Shown here piece after piece: positions 24,379-37,700 of a stretch of 64,000 bases of DNA. This stretch comes from Oxyruncus cristatus (taxonomy: Eukaryota; Chordata; Aves; Passeriformes; Cotingidae), in NCBI GenBank assembly GCA_013399855.1, contig VXAY01004353.1, positions 706,041-770,040 of the forward strand. Direction: 5' to 3'. The notes under the pieces are model-generated. The model saw only the letters and a list, made by a program, of their open reading frames with translations. It searched no databases and had not been told where the DNA came from. The first letter of the stretch is position 1; the number at the start of each line of letters is the position of its first letter. A program made the translations under genes and the position numbers.

Positions 24379-25299
24379 NNNNNNNNNNNNNNNNNNNNNN
24401 NNNNNNNNNNNNNNNNNNNNNNNNNNNNNNNNNNNNNNNNNNNNNNNNNNNNNNNNNNNNNNNNNNNNNNNNNNNNNNNNNNNNNNNNNNNNNNNNNNNN
24501 NNNNNNNNNNNNNNNNNNNNNNNNNNNNNNNNNNNNNNNNNNNNNNNNNNNNNNNNNNNNNNNNNNNNNNNNNNNNNNNNNNNNNNNNNNNNNNNNNNNN
24601 NNNNNNNNNNNNNNNNNNNNNNNNNNNNNNNNNNNNNNNNNNNNNNNNNNNNNNNNNNNNNNNNNNNNNNNNNNNNNNNNNNNNNNNNNNNNNNNNNNNN
24701 NNNNNNNNNNNNNNNNNNNNNNNNNNNNNNNNNNNNNNNNNNNNNNNNNNNNNNNNNNNNNNNNNNNNNNNNNNNNNNNNNNNNNNNNNNNNNNNNNNNN
24801 NNNNNNNNNNNNNNNNNNNNNNNNNNNNNNNNNNNNNNNNNNNNNNNNNNNNNNNNNNNNNNNNNNNNNNNNNNNNNNNNNNNNNNNNNNNNNNNNNNNN
24901 NNNNNNNNNNNNNNNNNNNNNNNNNNNNNNNNNNNNNNNNNNNNNNNNNNNNNNNNNNNNNNNNNNNNNNNNNNNNNNNNNNNNNNNNNNNNNNNNNNNN
25001 NNNNNNNNNNNNNNNNNNNNNNNNNNNNNNNNNNNNNNNNNNNNNNNNNNNNNNNNNNNNNNNNNNNNNNNNNNNNNNNNNNNNNNNNNNNNNNNNNNNN
25101 NNNNNNNNNNNNNNNNNNNNNNNNNNNNNNNNNNNNNNNNNNNNNNNNNNNNNNNNNNNNNNNNNNNNNNNNNNNNNNNNNNNNNNNNNNNNNNNNNNNN
25201 NNNNNNNNNNNNNNNNNNNNNNNNNNNNNNNNNNNNNNNNNNNNNNNNNNNNNNNNNNNNNNNNNNNNNNNNNNNNNNNNNNNNNNNNNNNNNNNNNNN
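24379..25299. other. Assembly gap (921 N)
   Basis: A run of N between a minisatellite and very GC-rich sequence. By gene structure it should contain the first exons of both HEXD and OGFOD3 and their shared promoter. The N count need not equal the true length. Confidence 0.98.
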
Positions 25300-25515
25300 G
25301 GCGGTGCCCAGGCCCGGCCGTGCCGCGGCTCCGGGGGACCTGCAGTGGGGGGCGGGCGGGGAGCGGGGGGGGATCGCGGGTGTTTGTAAATATCTGTGTG
25401 TGTTTGTGCTCAGAACCAAGGCCGGGCGGGGCACGGGCCCTGTCTCGGGGCTCCCCGGTGTCGGCCGGTCCCGCTCGGCCCGTCCCTCGCTCACGGTCCT
25501 GTGCTCCCCCCGCAG
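25300..25515 (+). promoter_or_regulatory. OGFOD3: Right edge of a CpG island, OGFOD3 first-intron sequence
   Basis: Dense CG dinucleotides at 25300-25380 and 25420-25515, immediately before the acceptor of the anchor exon. It is probably the flank of the HEXD/OGFOD3 bidirectional promoter island whose core is in the gap. Confidence 0.5.
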
Positions 25516-25769
25516 CGCCAGGAAGGGCCGATCCCGGCAGGATCCGCGGGGGTGGTGGGTGAAGGCAGCGATCCTGCTCCTCCTCTTCACCGCGGCCGTC
25601 GGCGGCCTCGTGCTCTGGAGCCGCCTGCCCGCCCAGGATGGGGTGTCCGGGGATGGGATCCCCCAGGATGGGGTCACCGAGGTGCTGGCACATCGCAGCG
25701 ACAGCCTGCGGGACAAGTTCGTGGAGATCCCCTGCTCGGAGGACTACGACAGCCACAGACGGTTTGAAG
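25516..25769 (+). CDS. OGFOD3: OGFOD3 membrane-anchor exon with internal repeat
   Basis: The acceptor is CCCCCGCAG|C and the donor is GAAG|GTATTC. It encodes a basic cytosolic stub, the transmembrane helix, and a stem in which [10 protein letters not shown] is followed by QDGVTEVL. Human has a single DDGVAEVL there, so about ten residues look duplicated. It ends in [12 protein letters not shown], which is nearly identical to human. Confidence 0.92.
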
Positions 25770-28700
25770 GTATTCGGGCAGGCTTGTCCCACGTGGGGTG
25801 ACTGTTCAAAGGGCCGTAACACCCGAGTCTATGAAACCAAACGTGTACTGCAAAACTCCCTTGTTTCCAGCAAACTCCTGGTCACGGAGTGTTACTTAAA
25901 GCCCCAAAGGTTCGTGCCCCTTGGGCCAGCCCAGAAGTTGTTCTAAGAGGTTACTCTGTCAGTCCTATGTAACTCCCTTCTGATGCTGCTTTGCTTGGCC
26001 TCTGTGAAATAAACCTTTTGCTAAGCCTGTTTCTACTTTCTTTTCATACTCTGTTGATTCCTGAAATAGGCTTTAGGAGTGAGTTTGTTGCTGGTCAGTA
26101 CCTCACAGGGTATGGAATGGAACTGGTTTGGGGCGCTGTCTGATTACCACCAGCACGTGGTAATTGCACAAGTGCCAGTTTCTGACACGCTTGTTTTGGG
26201 ATGTGCACGTGCTGATATGTTTTGCTGCTGCCTACAGAGCACGTCTCTGCCTTTCTGTCCTTCAGCTGAGCCTGTTTTTTTGTCAAATTGGGATTTCTTT
26301 TCCCTAGCACTTATTTCTTTGGAGGGTTGATGTTGGTTCTTCAAGAAAAATGGAAGATTTTCATCTTCTCTGATGAAGAGCTGTCAGGAAGCCACCAGCA
26401 AGGAACCTTCCTCAGTGGGGGGGATTTTTTTGACAGAGCACCTGAAAACGCATGTTCTGTGTTAACTTGGCATAGCTACTGTGAGGAGAAACTGCTCCTG
26501 GCTTTATTTCATAGTGCAAGGCCAGAGAAAACTGCAGCTGGTGTTGCCACAGAGTTGATTATGGCTAAAACTCTCTGTGTTCTCTTACTGGGGCTTCTGC
26601 TTATCAAAAGAAACCCCCAAACCCAACACAACCTTATCTTTCCCTTCCCTGGTTTGCAAGAGGAGTTCTCTGAGCTGTGGTCTTGTGGTCTTGGCCACCC
26701 CATCAGTTATTCTTTTCCATCTTAAGGGAGGCAGGAACTTCAGGGATATCTGTGCCCAGGAGGAGGAATGAATGTGATCTCCATTCTCGGGGATGTCCCG
26801 AGGAGCAGCAGCAAGTGCTGACTGCAGGGTGAGGTGTGACCTCTTGGCTTTGTGAGGACGATTGACTTGCTGATCAACCCAGGAGGGGCAGAGGAGCGGC
26901 ATCTTGTGCCTGTATTTTGATTTTCGAGTTAGATGTTTGCTTGCTGCTGTTTCTCAATGTATGGGATTGATTTGCGTTTTTAGTAGATGTTTTTACGTGT
27001 GTTGCCCTGTGCCTTCGGAAGATCAGTGGTGTTAGAAACGCGGGAGCAGCTGTTAATTGGTTAACTGAAGCCGTGCTGTGCTAATGAACCCTGCACTTGG
27101 CTTTTTCCCCACGCGAGGGGGGTGATGAGCTGTGACAGCGCCGAGCTCGGTGCGTTACCGACAGCGGAGGGTGGCAACTAAAATGCGAATTGTGGTCATT
27201 GCCAAACTGGATCCAGCTCTGGAGCTTTGGCCACTTTGGAAACAGGTTTCCATCACTCAATAGCTCCTCGTTCCCAGCCTTTCCTCTGGCCTGACACCCA
27301 CAGCTGCGGGCCCTGTGTCAGAAGGAGGCACATTCTTCTCATCACTTGGTGTCTGATGCTCAGCTGGGAAGTTTCCACAGCTAAGAGGAGCTTTTTATTT
27401 GCTTATGCACCTGCCCCCTGCTTCCAATTGAACTGGTGCTACTGAGCTTCCAGTTTGCTTCAAATGATGTGGTAGCTGGTGGCAGAGCAGGTTTTATTTC
27501 CACAGCCCTGCCTGCCTGTACACATCCTCCATACAAAATGAAATGTGCTATTTCTGAGGCCAAGTGTTAAATTACTGTATTTGCAGAAGGAAGGGGGTTG
27601 TGTGAGCACAGTCTCATCTACATTCTGGATGCTGTGGCCAGACCTTGGCCATTTTTGCTGCCTTGAGACGTGGTTAACTGCTTAAAACTACTGTGGCTAC
27701 TGGTGTGTCTGATGGAACTCCTGTGTGGGAGACAATATTAAGATGCTTTTCCAGAGACGAGGTCAGTGGATGTGGAAAGCAGAGGAGCCTGTGAGGAAAG
27801 TGGAGGAAAAGGTTTAACACTGTCACGGGGATGGCAGCCGATAAAACTTTGCCTGCTCTTGTCCTGCTTTGAGAAGGATTGTTCTCATGGCAGGGGGGGT
27901 GGAACTAAAGGATCTCTAAAGTCCCTTCCAACCCAAACCGTGGGTTCTGTGCATTAGGGGAGCATCTTGTTGGAGTGTTTTTTCTCATGGAAGTTATTTC
28001 TGTCTTAGCAGTGTGGGGTTCTTGGCCAATTACCACTGAGTAGCAGACGAAGCTGCAGTTTGGGCACTTGGAGCCCTGTGTTACGTCGTGATTTCTGTGC
28101 CCTGAGCAGGGGTCAGAGGCACTACTTGTGTTTTACATGTTTTGGTATGTTCCTCCTTCACCTTGATTGAAAAAACTCATCCCTGATATCCAAAGCTGAC
28201 GGTGCCTTGTTGGATAAGTGGATGATTTTGTGTCTACTGGGCATAAATTTGTGGAAGCTACTGGGTACCTGTGATACTAATCTGAATTTCACCCGAGTGC
28301 AGGTTCTCAGGGATTGCTTTTCACACTTCAGTGCTCCTGTGTGCCATGGTCTCTGAGGCTAAGATGACACGTTTCTTACTGCTGAAATTGTTTTCAGACA
28401 GACTGTTCTGATTTTTCCTTAGCATTCAGCCCCTGTTTGTGCCTTACTCTTGGTACCTGACTGACTTTATGCTGGACTGTATTTTTCTTGTTTGTTTTTT
28501 TTTTTTTAATTCCTCCATTTGGAAAAGCTTATGCTGTTGCCTTCAGAACCCTTCGTGCCACCTCTTTGTCAGAGCCCCCAGTCATGTCCCAGTTGTCTGA
28601 GGCAACCCTGCAGTTTTGCCAAATTTGGACTCTCCAGCACCAGCCTTTCCAAAAGGATAAAATCCGTGCTGATGTTTGCAGCTGGAAATGGCACAAATCT

Positions 28701-31700
28701 CTCCTGAGATCAGAAGGCTTTGCAGAATGTTGTAGAAAGGAAACTCTCAATAGCCAGGTTTGTCCTGGAGTATTGAAATTCTCCTTTGAGTTTGCTCTCT
28801 CCTGGCTCTTCTCTACCTGCAGCTTTCCCTTGCAGCCCACAGGAGACACAGCTGGGGTACATCCAGTAAGATGAAGTGGAAATTCCTACAAAGCACTTGT
28901 GCTGTGGCAAAACTTCTCCTTCTGGCAGCCTGGTCATAGTTATTATTTGCTTTTGATCAGAGCAGACCGATGCTTTTGCCCTTCATGGGTGAATTGATTG
29001 ATTTATTCACAGGAGTTTTGTGTTCTGAGGAGCAAATAATCCTTGAGGAGACTCTCAGTGCAGGAGCAGCACAAATATTGGCAGGTGCCAGAAAATACAC
29101 TCAGCCCAGCTTTTCTGTGGCTTTACATCTCTATGTGGATCTTTCCCAGAAGAGTTCCAAGTGTGACATCCCAAGGTCTCTGGTGGCTCAGAATTGATCT
29201 TATTTCTTCTTCTTGCCTGAAGACTGTTGTGGACCAGGCTTCTAATTCCATAAGAACTTTGGTATATTCTTCACCTGGAACTCTTGCTGCTGGCTTTTCA
29301 TTCCCATGAGCTTTTAAAATTTAATCTTGGATTTCTTAGCAAGGAATGTTTTTTTTATCAAATCTGTCCAAGCTGTGTGCTTCAAAACATTTGTGTGCAA
29401 AGTCTCATATAAAAACCTGCCCTGCAGGTGGCTGCAGTGGTTTCAGTGGCTCTTTTTCTTCCTCTGTGTTCCAGGGTGCACTCCCAGGAGGTGTGGAAGG
29501 GGTGTGAGCGATGCCATAATCACAAGGGAAGAAGCTGAAAGAATCCGTAGGTAATTTTTCTTTTAGCTCTAATTTTTCCAAGCACTCTACGTTAATGACA
29601 CTGTGCCAGTCTTTGAGGTGCAGCACAAAGCTCAGTAGCTTAAGCAGGGTGGGTTAAACTGGTTAAAACACTAAATTTTGGGGGGTTTAAAGCCGTTTTG
29701 CATTTTTGCTGTAGTCACGGCAGTTCTTTCACAGAGTCTCTGAGGGGCAGGAGTGCTTCACTGAGAAAAAGGAAAAGGAATTAAATAAGTTTTGAAGGGT
29801 TTTCTCTTGGCCTCCTGTTTCATTTGGCCTTTAAAAGCAGAACAAAACAACAGAAGTCTCCTTCCAGCAGAGTCTCTCAGGGTAATTATGAACTGGTGCT
29901 GACCTTGTAAGTCCTCTGTGAGCACTAAGTGGTGTGTTTTAATCAAATAGTAGGGGTCAAATTGTGCAGTTAGAAAAGTTATCAGCTTCTCTGAGTGTGA
30001 TTTGCACTTGATAATCAAGTAAGTGGGGAGTATCAGTAGTGCTTGAAGGGATGAGCGCTTTGTTCACTCTGTGATTCAATTCAGTTGGGCTCCTGATTGT
30101 GATTTTTCTGCATTGTACAGGTTTATTTGTAGTGCCCCCAAGAATAAAGATCTGAGGGGTTTTTTTATGTTTAACTGTACTTGGCCAGGATGTATTTAAA
30201 AGATAATGGTTTTGGGGGTATTTGGGGGATTTATGGGAGGGAGCTGCAAGCTCAGAAATGTTCTGCAAAACAAATACTTCATTTTCATGACAGGCTGCAG
30301 GATTCAATTCAAATAAATGGGAGTTTCTGTTAACTCAGTTGAAGGGTTACATGTTGTAAATAAGGATTTTAAAGGACAAAGTGATCAGACTTCAGTTCTC
30401 ATCTGAGATTATTGTTTTGCCTGCAGAATAGCAGAGAGGGGACTGTCCTTGGGAGGATCTGATGGAGGGGTGAGCAGTGTCCTGTTACTTTCTACATTCT
30501 TTTACTGCCAAGGCAAGATTATAAATGCATTTTTTGGGGTCGAGGAGATGGAGAATTTTTTCCTTCCGTTCAAATTTGGACAAAGAATTTGTTTGGAAAG
30601 TTATCTCCTATTAATACCTCTGTTAGCAGTGTAACTCCTGACTTCTGTAATACAGTTGCCATTTCCTTGAATTCCGTTTTTAATATTTCCAGCACCTCCC
30701 TTGAACTGATTTTCTCTTCATCTGGAAACAGTTACTGTAGCAGAAGTGCAGTAGTTTGACTTCTGACACTAAATTACGGTGGTTCATAGGATCGTGTAAA
30801 GATGGGTTTTGTGTAGTGACAAAAAAGCCATTTAAGGTCTTAAGTACACTTTAGAATAATATTCTTCAAAATGAAACCAATCCCACTTATCTTTAACAAG
30901 CACATTCGTTTTAATTTCTTTACCCTGCCGTTGTTCTCAGAATGGTTTTGTGTAGAAACAGAAACTGTTTCTTGAGTATTTGCAAACACAGCCACTTGTT
31001 TAGGCCTCTGCTGAATTAGGGCATGTGTTAGCAGAAAAGGAGAACGGTTTCAGTGGAGAAAAATAAAGACTTTATTGTCCCTGTGATTGCTGAGAAAGAC
31101 CTGCAAAAACAACATAAACCAAGAAACTGAAGCAGTGCTGCCCATCTCAAACAATATGTTTAAAAGATTAAACAATCTGTGTTCAGTTCTGTTGGGATCC
31201 CTTGGGTTTTTTTGATTTCTGTGGTTGCATGATTTGCCACTTTGCCTGTTGGGACCCTCAACTTGGCTCCTGGCATTAGTGGGTTTCCTCTCCTGTGCTT
31301 TTGGGGCCCTACATGTGATTTTTCATTGCACTTCCACAAAGAGGGATTACAAGGCTAAGGTATAACCCGGACAGCCTCATGGATTTGGACCACAGAAAGT
31401 GTTGTCCGGCTGGGGTTCAGGGAACTGGGAAACCTGAGGCACAGAAAGCTTGGAAAATATGTGAGGAGGAGTTAAACTTGCTTCCCCAAAGCACAGAGCT
31501 GGGCAGTGGTGCTGAGCTGGCTTCGCTGGACAACAAGCCAGAGCATCAGAGAGACATAAATCCATCATCTCCGTTGTTTTGGAAGCATCATTGAGAGGTT
31601 TTTTTGGAGAGGAGGGAAGTGAGGGAGAGGTGGAGATGATGCTATCGCTGCAATAAAATAAGTCTGCTAAGACTCTGATGTGCATGGAGAGGTCTGGGCT

Positions 31701-34700
31701 GTGAGCCAAGCTTTCTCGAATGGCTCATCCTCTGTAAATGTGAGGAGGTTCTGGTGTGCTGTTAATCCTGAGGGGAAGGTGCAAGAACAAAGTTGTGTGA
31801 TATTGCATTGAGGCCTTACCCAAAATAGTGGATAAACACTGGAAGATATTAAACACAAGAGCTGACCAGTGTTTCTGGGAGATCATGGAATCACAGGATA
31901 GTGTGGGTTGGAAGGAACCTTAAAGCCCATCCAGTGCCACCCCCTGCCATGGGCAGGGACACCTTCCACCAGCCCAGGTTGCTCCAAGCCCCGTCCAACC
32001 TGGCCTTGGACTCTTCCAGGGATGGGGCAGCCACAGCTTCTCTGGGCAACCTGTGCCAGGGCCTCACCACCCTCCCAGGGAAGAATCATGTTCAGGAGAA
32101 GCCTTTAAATACATTCTCTTTACCTGGTTTCTTTTATACCTCTTTCTGCTGTTCTGCCATTTTCCTCTCTCTTTTCCAATGTGCCAGCTTGTATTCCCCA
32201 GGTCATGGAGTGAATCTTTTCCCCACAGTGCTGTCTTGGCTCTCAGATATCATTAGATCCTGCTGGGTGTGAGCTGACGGGGTTTAGATGAAACTGCCTT
32301 TCTTCATTTGGGCCTTTCATCTTTTCCAATCTCTTACCTACATAGCATACAAAATGTTTCCAGTCGTAACTTCATCCAGCTACTGTTCCTGTCTGCTCTC
32401 AAGCTTCAAGCCACTGGGGTTGGGTCTGGCTTGTTGCTATAATTTAGAGTGCCTGGCTAATTCTGTCCTATTATGCCTGTTGTTCTAAGACTGTATTTTT
32501 TCTTATAAAATACCATAAATAACTCCTTATTACTGTTTAGTTATTTTATTCTTTCTTTAGCCACTTTGATCTCTCCACTATTCCAAATAAAATGTCTACA
32601 GATTTCTACTGGGGTGCAGACTGCATTTTCATTCCCTTGGATTTCTTCTTAGCCCCTCTTTAAACAACATATCTGGGGTGGGTTTTTTTTGGTCTGTCAT
32701 ACTCGTTATATTTTGAATTCACAGAAGTGTGTTTCTGTCTGTGTGTCTGGATATCATTTATTAATTTTAAGAGCTAAACTTGCAGCTTGTGGCTGTCACT
32801 TCTCTCCTCCCTTTTTTGGCTGCCCTTCCCTGGAGTGCTGAAGCACAGCACAAAAACTTGTTTCCCATTCCATCTTTTACATTGAGAAAGTCCTGACAAA
32901 CACCTGAATTATTGAGACCTCCCTGGAGTCACGCCCCAGTTGTCACACTGAGCTCTCTTATCTTCCTTTTGTGATTTTTCCTGGATTTATTTTTATTTAC
33001 ACACACACACACAGCAAGGCTGGAGGAGGCCATGGTAATCTTCTGGTCTAACTTCCAGCAGAATCTAAACAGGAGCATCTTCACCACCACTAAGCTGCTT
33101 TCCCTTGAGCATCTGTCTCCTGGAGTTGTTTTATACTCTGTTCCTTCCTGACAGAATGTGAATTCCCATGTTCTCTTGATGTTTGCCTCAGCTTAGTTTT
33201 TTTCTTCTTCATGTCAATAATGACATTTCCCTTTTCAACCTTCTGTGATTTTATAATTCTTCCCTGCCTACTCTTTTCCTGCACACCCCCCTGCCTGTGT
33301 TATCCCTCCCGTCCTGACTCCTTCCTTCCTGTCCTTGGAGGTGCTGCTGTCACAGCTCCCTGGTGCAAATGAAACAACTCATTTACCATCAGACCTCTTG
33401 GCATTTATTTAGAAGCCCCAGGAAAGAAATGCCTTGATGAGCCCGTCAGCTGCAGAGTGTGTCCTGCATTCCAGGAGGGCTGGCAGGAGTGGCCATGTAG
33501 CCCTCCCTCTGCAGGGAGAATTAATTGATTAATCTCTGGGGGAAGCAAACAGCCCGTGTAGCTTTGATACCTTCCCTCTGCAGGGAGAATTAATTGATTA
33601 ATCTCTGGGGGAAGCAAACAGCCCGTGTAGCTGTGATGCCAAACAAGGGGTTCTGGTGTGAGCCAGGGCCCAGGTGAGCGTGGTTCTGCAGACTGTGCCC
33701 CTTCTTACTCTGCTTTCAGCCCTCCCAGCCAAGCTCTGAGGTCCTCAGAATGCTGCCAGCGCTGCCTTTTCCAAGGAGAACAGAAAGCCTCTCAGGTCCT
33801 ATCTCATACCTCTTCAGACTGCCTAGTTTTCTTCCTTCCTAATTAACCTCCTGATAGCCCTTAGGAAACCCATACTTAGGAGGAGTGAAAGACCTACCTG
33901 GCAGCCTGTCCTTCACTTCCCTCCCAGCTCTGTGCTGGTGTGATTGTCTGGGCTGAGCTCCAGGAAGCTGGAGAGGAACTGGTTGTGTCCAGTCTGTATC
34001 TGGTGTAAAGTTGTCCTGGGCTCTGTAGCCAAATACTGCATTTAACTTCCACAGTGAGCAGCACCTCCAGCAGTCTGACTGATGTGTAAACCACGCTGGT
34101 TGCACTTGTGTCTCCTAATTAATCCTAATTAATCTAAGAGGCGTTGCCCTGAGACCAACCTCCTTGTCTGTTTACTCCTGATTCGAGGGTATGGAAAGGT
34201 GGGGTTGTTTTGGGAGTCTGTGCAAGGCTCCCTGCAGTGACACCAAGTTTGGTGCTGCCCAGGAGTTGGTGGCCAGGTAGAACCTGCACTGCTCTTCCTT
34301 CTCAGCTGCAGTGTGTGAGCATTCCCTCAGCAGCAGTGGGGAAGGTTTTGAGTGCTGCCAGCTCCTCTGTAGACAAGTAGAAGTAAGTTTTTTTGCATTC
34401 TCCTCATTTGGGTAGTGTGTGTGCTGTTTTCTTTAGAAGTATCACATAAAACCTTTTATGGGGTGGAGGAATTGGTGAGGATGTGAATAGGTATTTAATG
34501 CTTGGCAGTCCCTTTTAGGGAGGAACAAAGGCAGGGCCTGTCATGCTTCCCAAGATGGGAAAATTGATCCTTTTTGCCATATGCTGAGAAGTGCTGAGTA
34601 CTTGCATGTTCTTTTTGAATCCTTTTAGCAGTGAGAGGGTGGAGAGCATGGAACTAACAATCCTGAAGGTTTGAAAGAACACGTATTTGTCCTTTTTATT

Positions 34701-37700
34701 TTTTGGAGGGAGTTTTATTTCCCTTCTATAGAAGGTTCCGAAAACCAGGATGTGGGGGTAGTCCTGTCAAACAGCCTCTCAAAATAGGGTTGTGGGTATG
34801 TGTTTGCCATCTTTGTAGAGCTTTCAGTCTGGGAACACTGACCTGAACTGCAGGCTGACCCTTGGTCAGGTAGCTGGGCTTGAAGTAGCCAAGGTTTTCC
34901 TCTCAGGGTCAGAAATTATGCTGAAAATGTTTAATTTGCTGAAATGGCAGAGGCCAAGATGAATGTGTTTTGGTTTCTTTCCCAGGTAGCTGTTAAACAA
35001 ATAGTTCTGTGCTCACCTGTAAACAAGTCCCTGTCCCACATTAAGTTGTCTCCCCCTGTCTGAAACAACCCCAAAGAAAGTTCTATCTTTTTCAGATTCC
35101 CTTTTCAGTTTTCATCTGGCTTTTCTAGGCTTTATACTGTAGTTACTACCTGTTCAGTTATGAATACCTACAGTTCTTGGGGGTGTCTTTTATTGATCCA
35201 CTGGGTTATTTTGGATCTTCCTAACTGTAATCATCTGAGAAGAAATGTGTGAGTCTGAAAAGGACATGGAAAGAGTTAGGAAGGCAGTTTGGTTTTAAAT
35301 TAAAATAATCTTTTCAGCCGTGTCTTGCTGCTACTTAAAATCTACTTTAGGATGGTCACAAACATATTTTTAAAGCTGCACAGGCCGTGGCTTATATTTT
35401 TGTGCAGAACTAGGAAGCAATAAATGAAAGTATTTTGCTTCTGAAGCTTGAGTAAAGCCTGTTACAAGAACTGCTCTTGCATGAGTGGGAGATGACTTGT
35501 TTTCTTAACAATCCTCTGAAGCTTTTGGACACCTGTGGGAAGGGGAGATCTGAAAAGTCTGTGTCCACCTGTATAGCTTGTAACTTCATGTGTTTTTCAA
35601 GGGGTAAATAAGATTATTATAAATAAGACTCTCCCTTGTAGAAGGAGATGTCAGTGGGGTTCCCCTGCTGCTGCTCTGGAGCTCAGAGCAATTGAGGCTG
35701 CAGAGATTTTTCTGAGGAACTGTTAGGAGTGTTTTCCTCCATCACAAGTGTTATTACTGCTGGGATTTTGTTAGAATACTGTGAGTGGTATGTGGTGCAT
35801 CAAAAAAGTGCCAAATTCCAAGATGAGTGCTTTTGCCTGGATATTGTGTATCGAAGATGGGATTATTTGGGTGTCAGGCAGGTTAATTAACTGTTGCTGT
35901 TTGATATTTCCAGTATAAAGAAAAAGAAAGGCTGCTAATAGACAGTCATATTTTTAAATACTGTTTAGCTGATGCAAACCAAACGTATTTTGTGGACAGC
36001 AAGGGACATACAAAAGTGTACTTTAATCAGTTTAGAGAAATATTTTAGAGTCCTCTCCATCCTGGCAAACCTGAATACTAATCTTTTTATAGCTTGTCTG
36101 GAGCTCAGCAGAAGAGTTTGGCTTGAACTGGATGAAGAAATGAATTGAATTTTCATCTGTAAAAACTTTTCACTGTGTGGTTTTCTTTTACAGCAGTTTA
36201 GAAATTGAGGAAAAGAGAGTTCGGCTCTAGTAAGCCTTAGAATTCTAATTGTCCTTTTAAACAGACTTTTTTATGTCTGTATTAAATATGAGAAGTATAC
36301 AGGGCGAAGGAGAAGTTCTAATAACAAATGCTGGGCAAGATAAATATTAGTGCTGCTACTTGAGCACTTCACAAATACTGGAAAATTAGTCATCTTTGTG
36401 TTGGAAGGGAAATGTCTTGAAGGAGGAATCCTGGAACACAGTATTTTACCCCCAGCCCATGGCAATTCCCTGTCAGGTTTGAATCTCAGGAGTTGCAGTT
36501 CTGTGCTTTTTTCACAGTACCTGAATATTCTGTGCATCCATACAGTGATCTCAGAGAGGGCTGCAGGTGGGAAGTAAACGTTATATTGTGAACCCAAACG
36601 CCAGAAACTGATATTTTTACTTGGGGAGGCTGTGGAAAGTGAGAGCCAACTTGGGCCAGTTATTAAAGGTCACAGTTAAATAGTGATCAAACTTTTTCAT
36701 GCTCATTTTTCCTTCTGTTTCCTTTTCCAGGCATCGATTTTGGACTTGCACTCCGGAGCTCTTTCCCTGGGGAAGCATTTTGTTAATCTGTACAGGTAAA
36801 GCGGGGCTGTGGCTTCCTGCCTCTTGTTATCCCACACCTTCCGTGCCCAGTCCCTCTTCCAGTTTCTCAAGCCCTGTGGGCTGGGATAGGCGATGAGAAA
36901 CTGTGGAATTCGCTTGGATTCACCACGGTTTCCATGAGCAGTTAAAGAGCTTTTGTGGCATGAAAACCGATCTTTTGTTGAGCTGGGCTCTTTGACAGCT
37001 GCCATTATCTTTATTTTCATGTCCTTGCACCAGTAAATCAGAATATTTTTTTCACAGTTGTCGTCTAGTTTGTCAGCAGGGGAAGAAATCAAGTAGGCTG
37101 AACTCTTAAAAATTTGAATCCATGTGCTTATTTCGTGGTTTGGGGGGGGACTTTTTTTAATGCCTGGGGAATTCCATTACGAGCTGCAGCATTTTGTTCC
37201 TTCAATCTTTTAACATTTAATCTTTTAACAATGCTTTAGTACATCATGTTTAAAAGCATGATGTTGTGTTGTGTTTTCACTCTTTGATTGTGAGGAGATC
37301 ACAGGTGGGGGTGAGGAGGCATCTTGGTGTTACTCAGGGATTCTGGTTCAGCAACTCCTCTTTTAGCCTGTTGTTTAACTTTCCAGGTACTTTGGGGACA
37401 AAATTCACGACATCTTCACAGAAGAGGATTTTGCATTGTATCGGTAAAGATTTCCAATAACTGCTGAATGAACCACGAAGCAGAACTTTATATTTTTGGG
37501 GTTCTTTTAGAGTGCAGGTTGGGAGGGGATTGTCCTTTGCACTCATACATATACTCAAAATAGTAATCTCAGAGAAAGAAGATGACTTGAGGGAGAGAAA
37601 CAAGAGGATCTTTTGGTGACTGCTTTGATCAATAACATCAGCTGCTCTGAGCAGAGCTGCACGAGCCATGTCAGGGCAGTTCTGGTGGTGTAAATGGGAT

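Larger units (their letters stand above)
29551..36730 (+). other. OGFOD3: OGFOD3 introns flanking the 43-nt exon
   Basis: The introns are 29551-30426 and 30470-36730. They contain a CR1 fragment at 31884-32095, a short (AC)n run at about 32999-33014 and a 69-bp tandem duplication at 33504-33641. Nothing coding was recognised apart from the small exon at 30427-30469 ([14 protein letters not shown]). Confidence 0.75.

Noticed and set aside
24009..25822. Very long open frames on both strands across 24.0-25.8 kb
   Set aside because: They are produced by the 921-base N run and the 20-bp minisatellite. Only the parts matching HEXD (24104-24191) and OGFOD3 (25516-25769) are coding.
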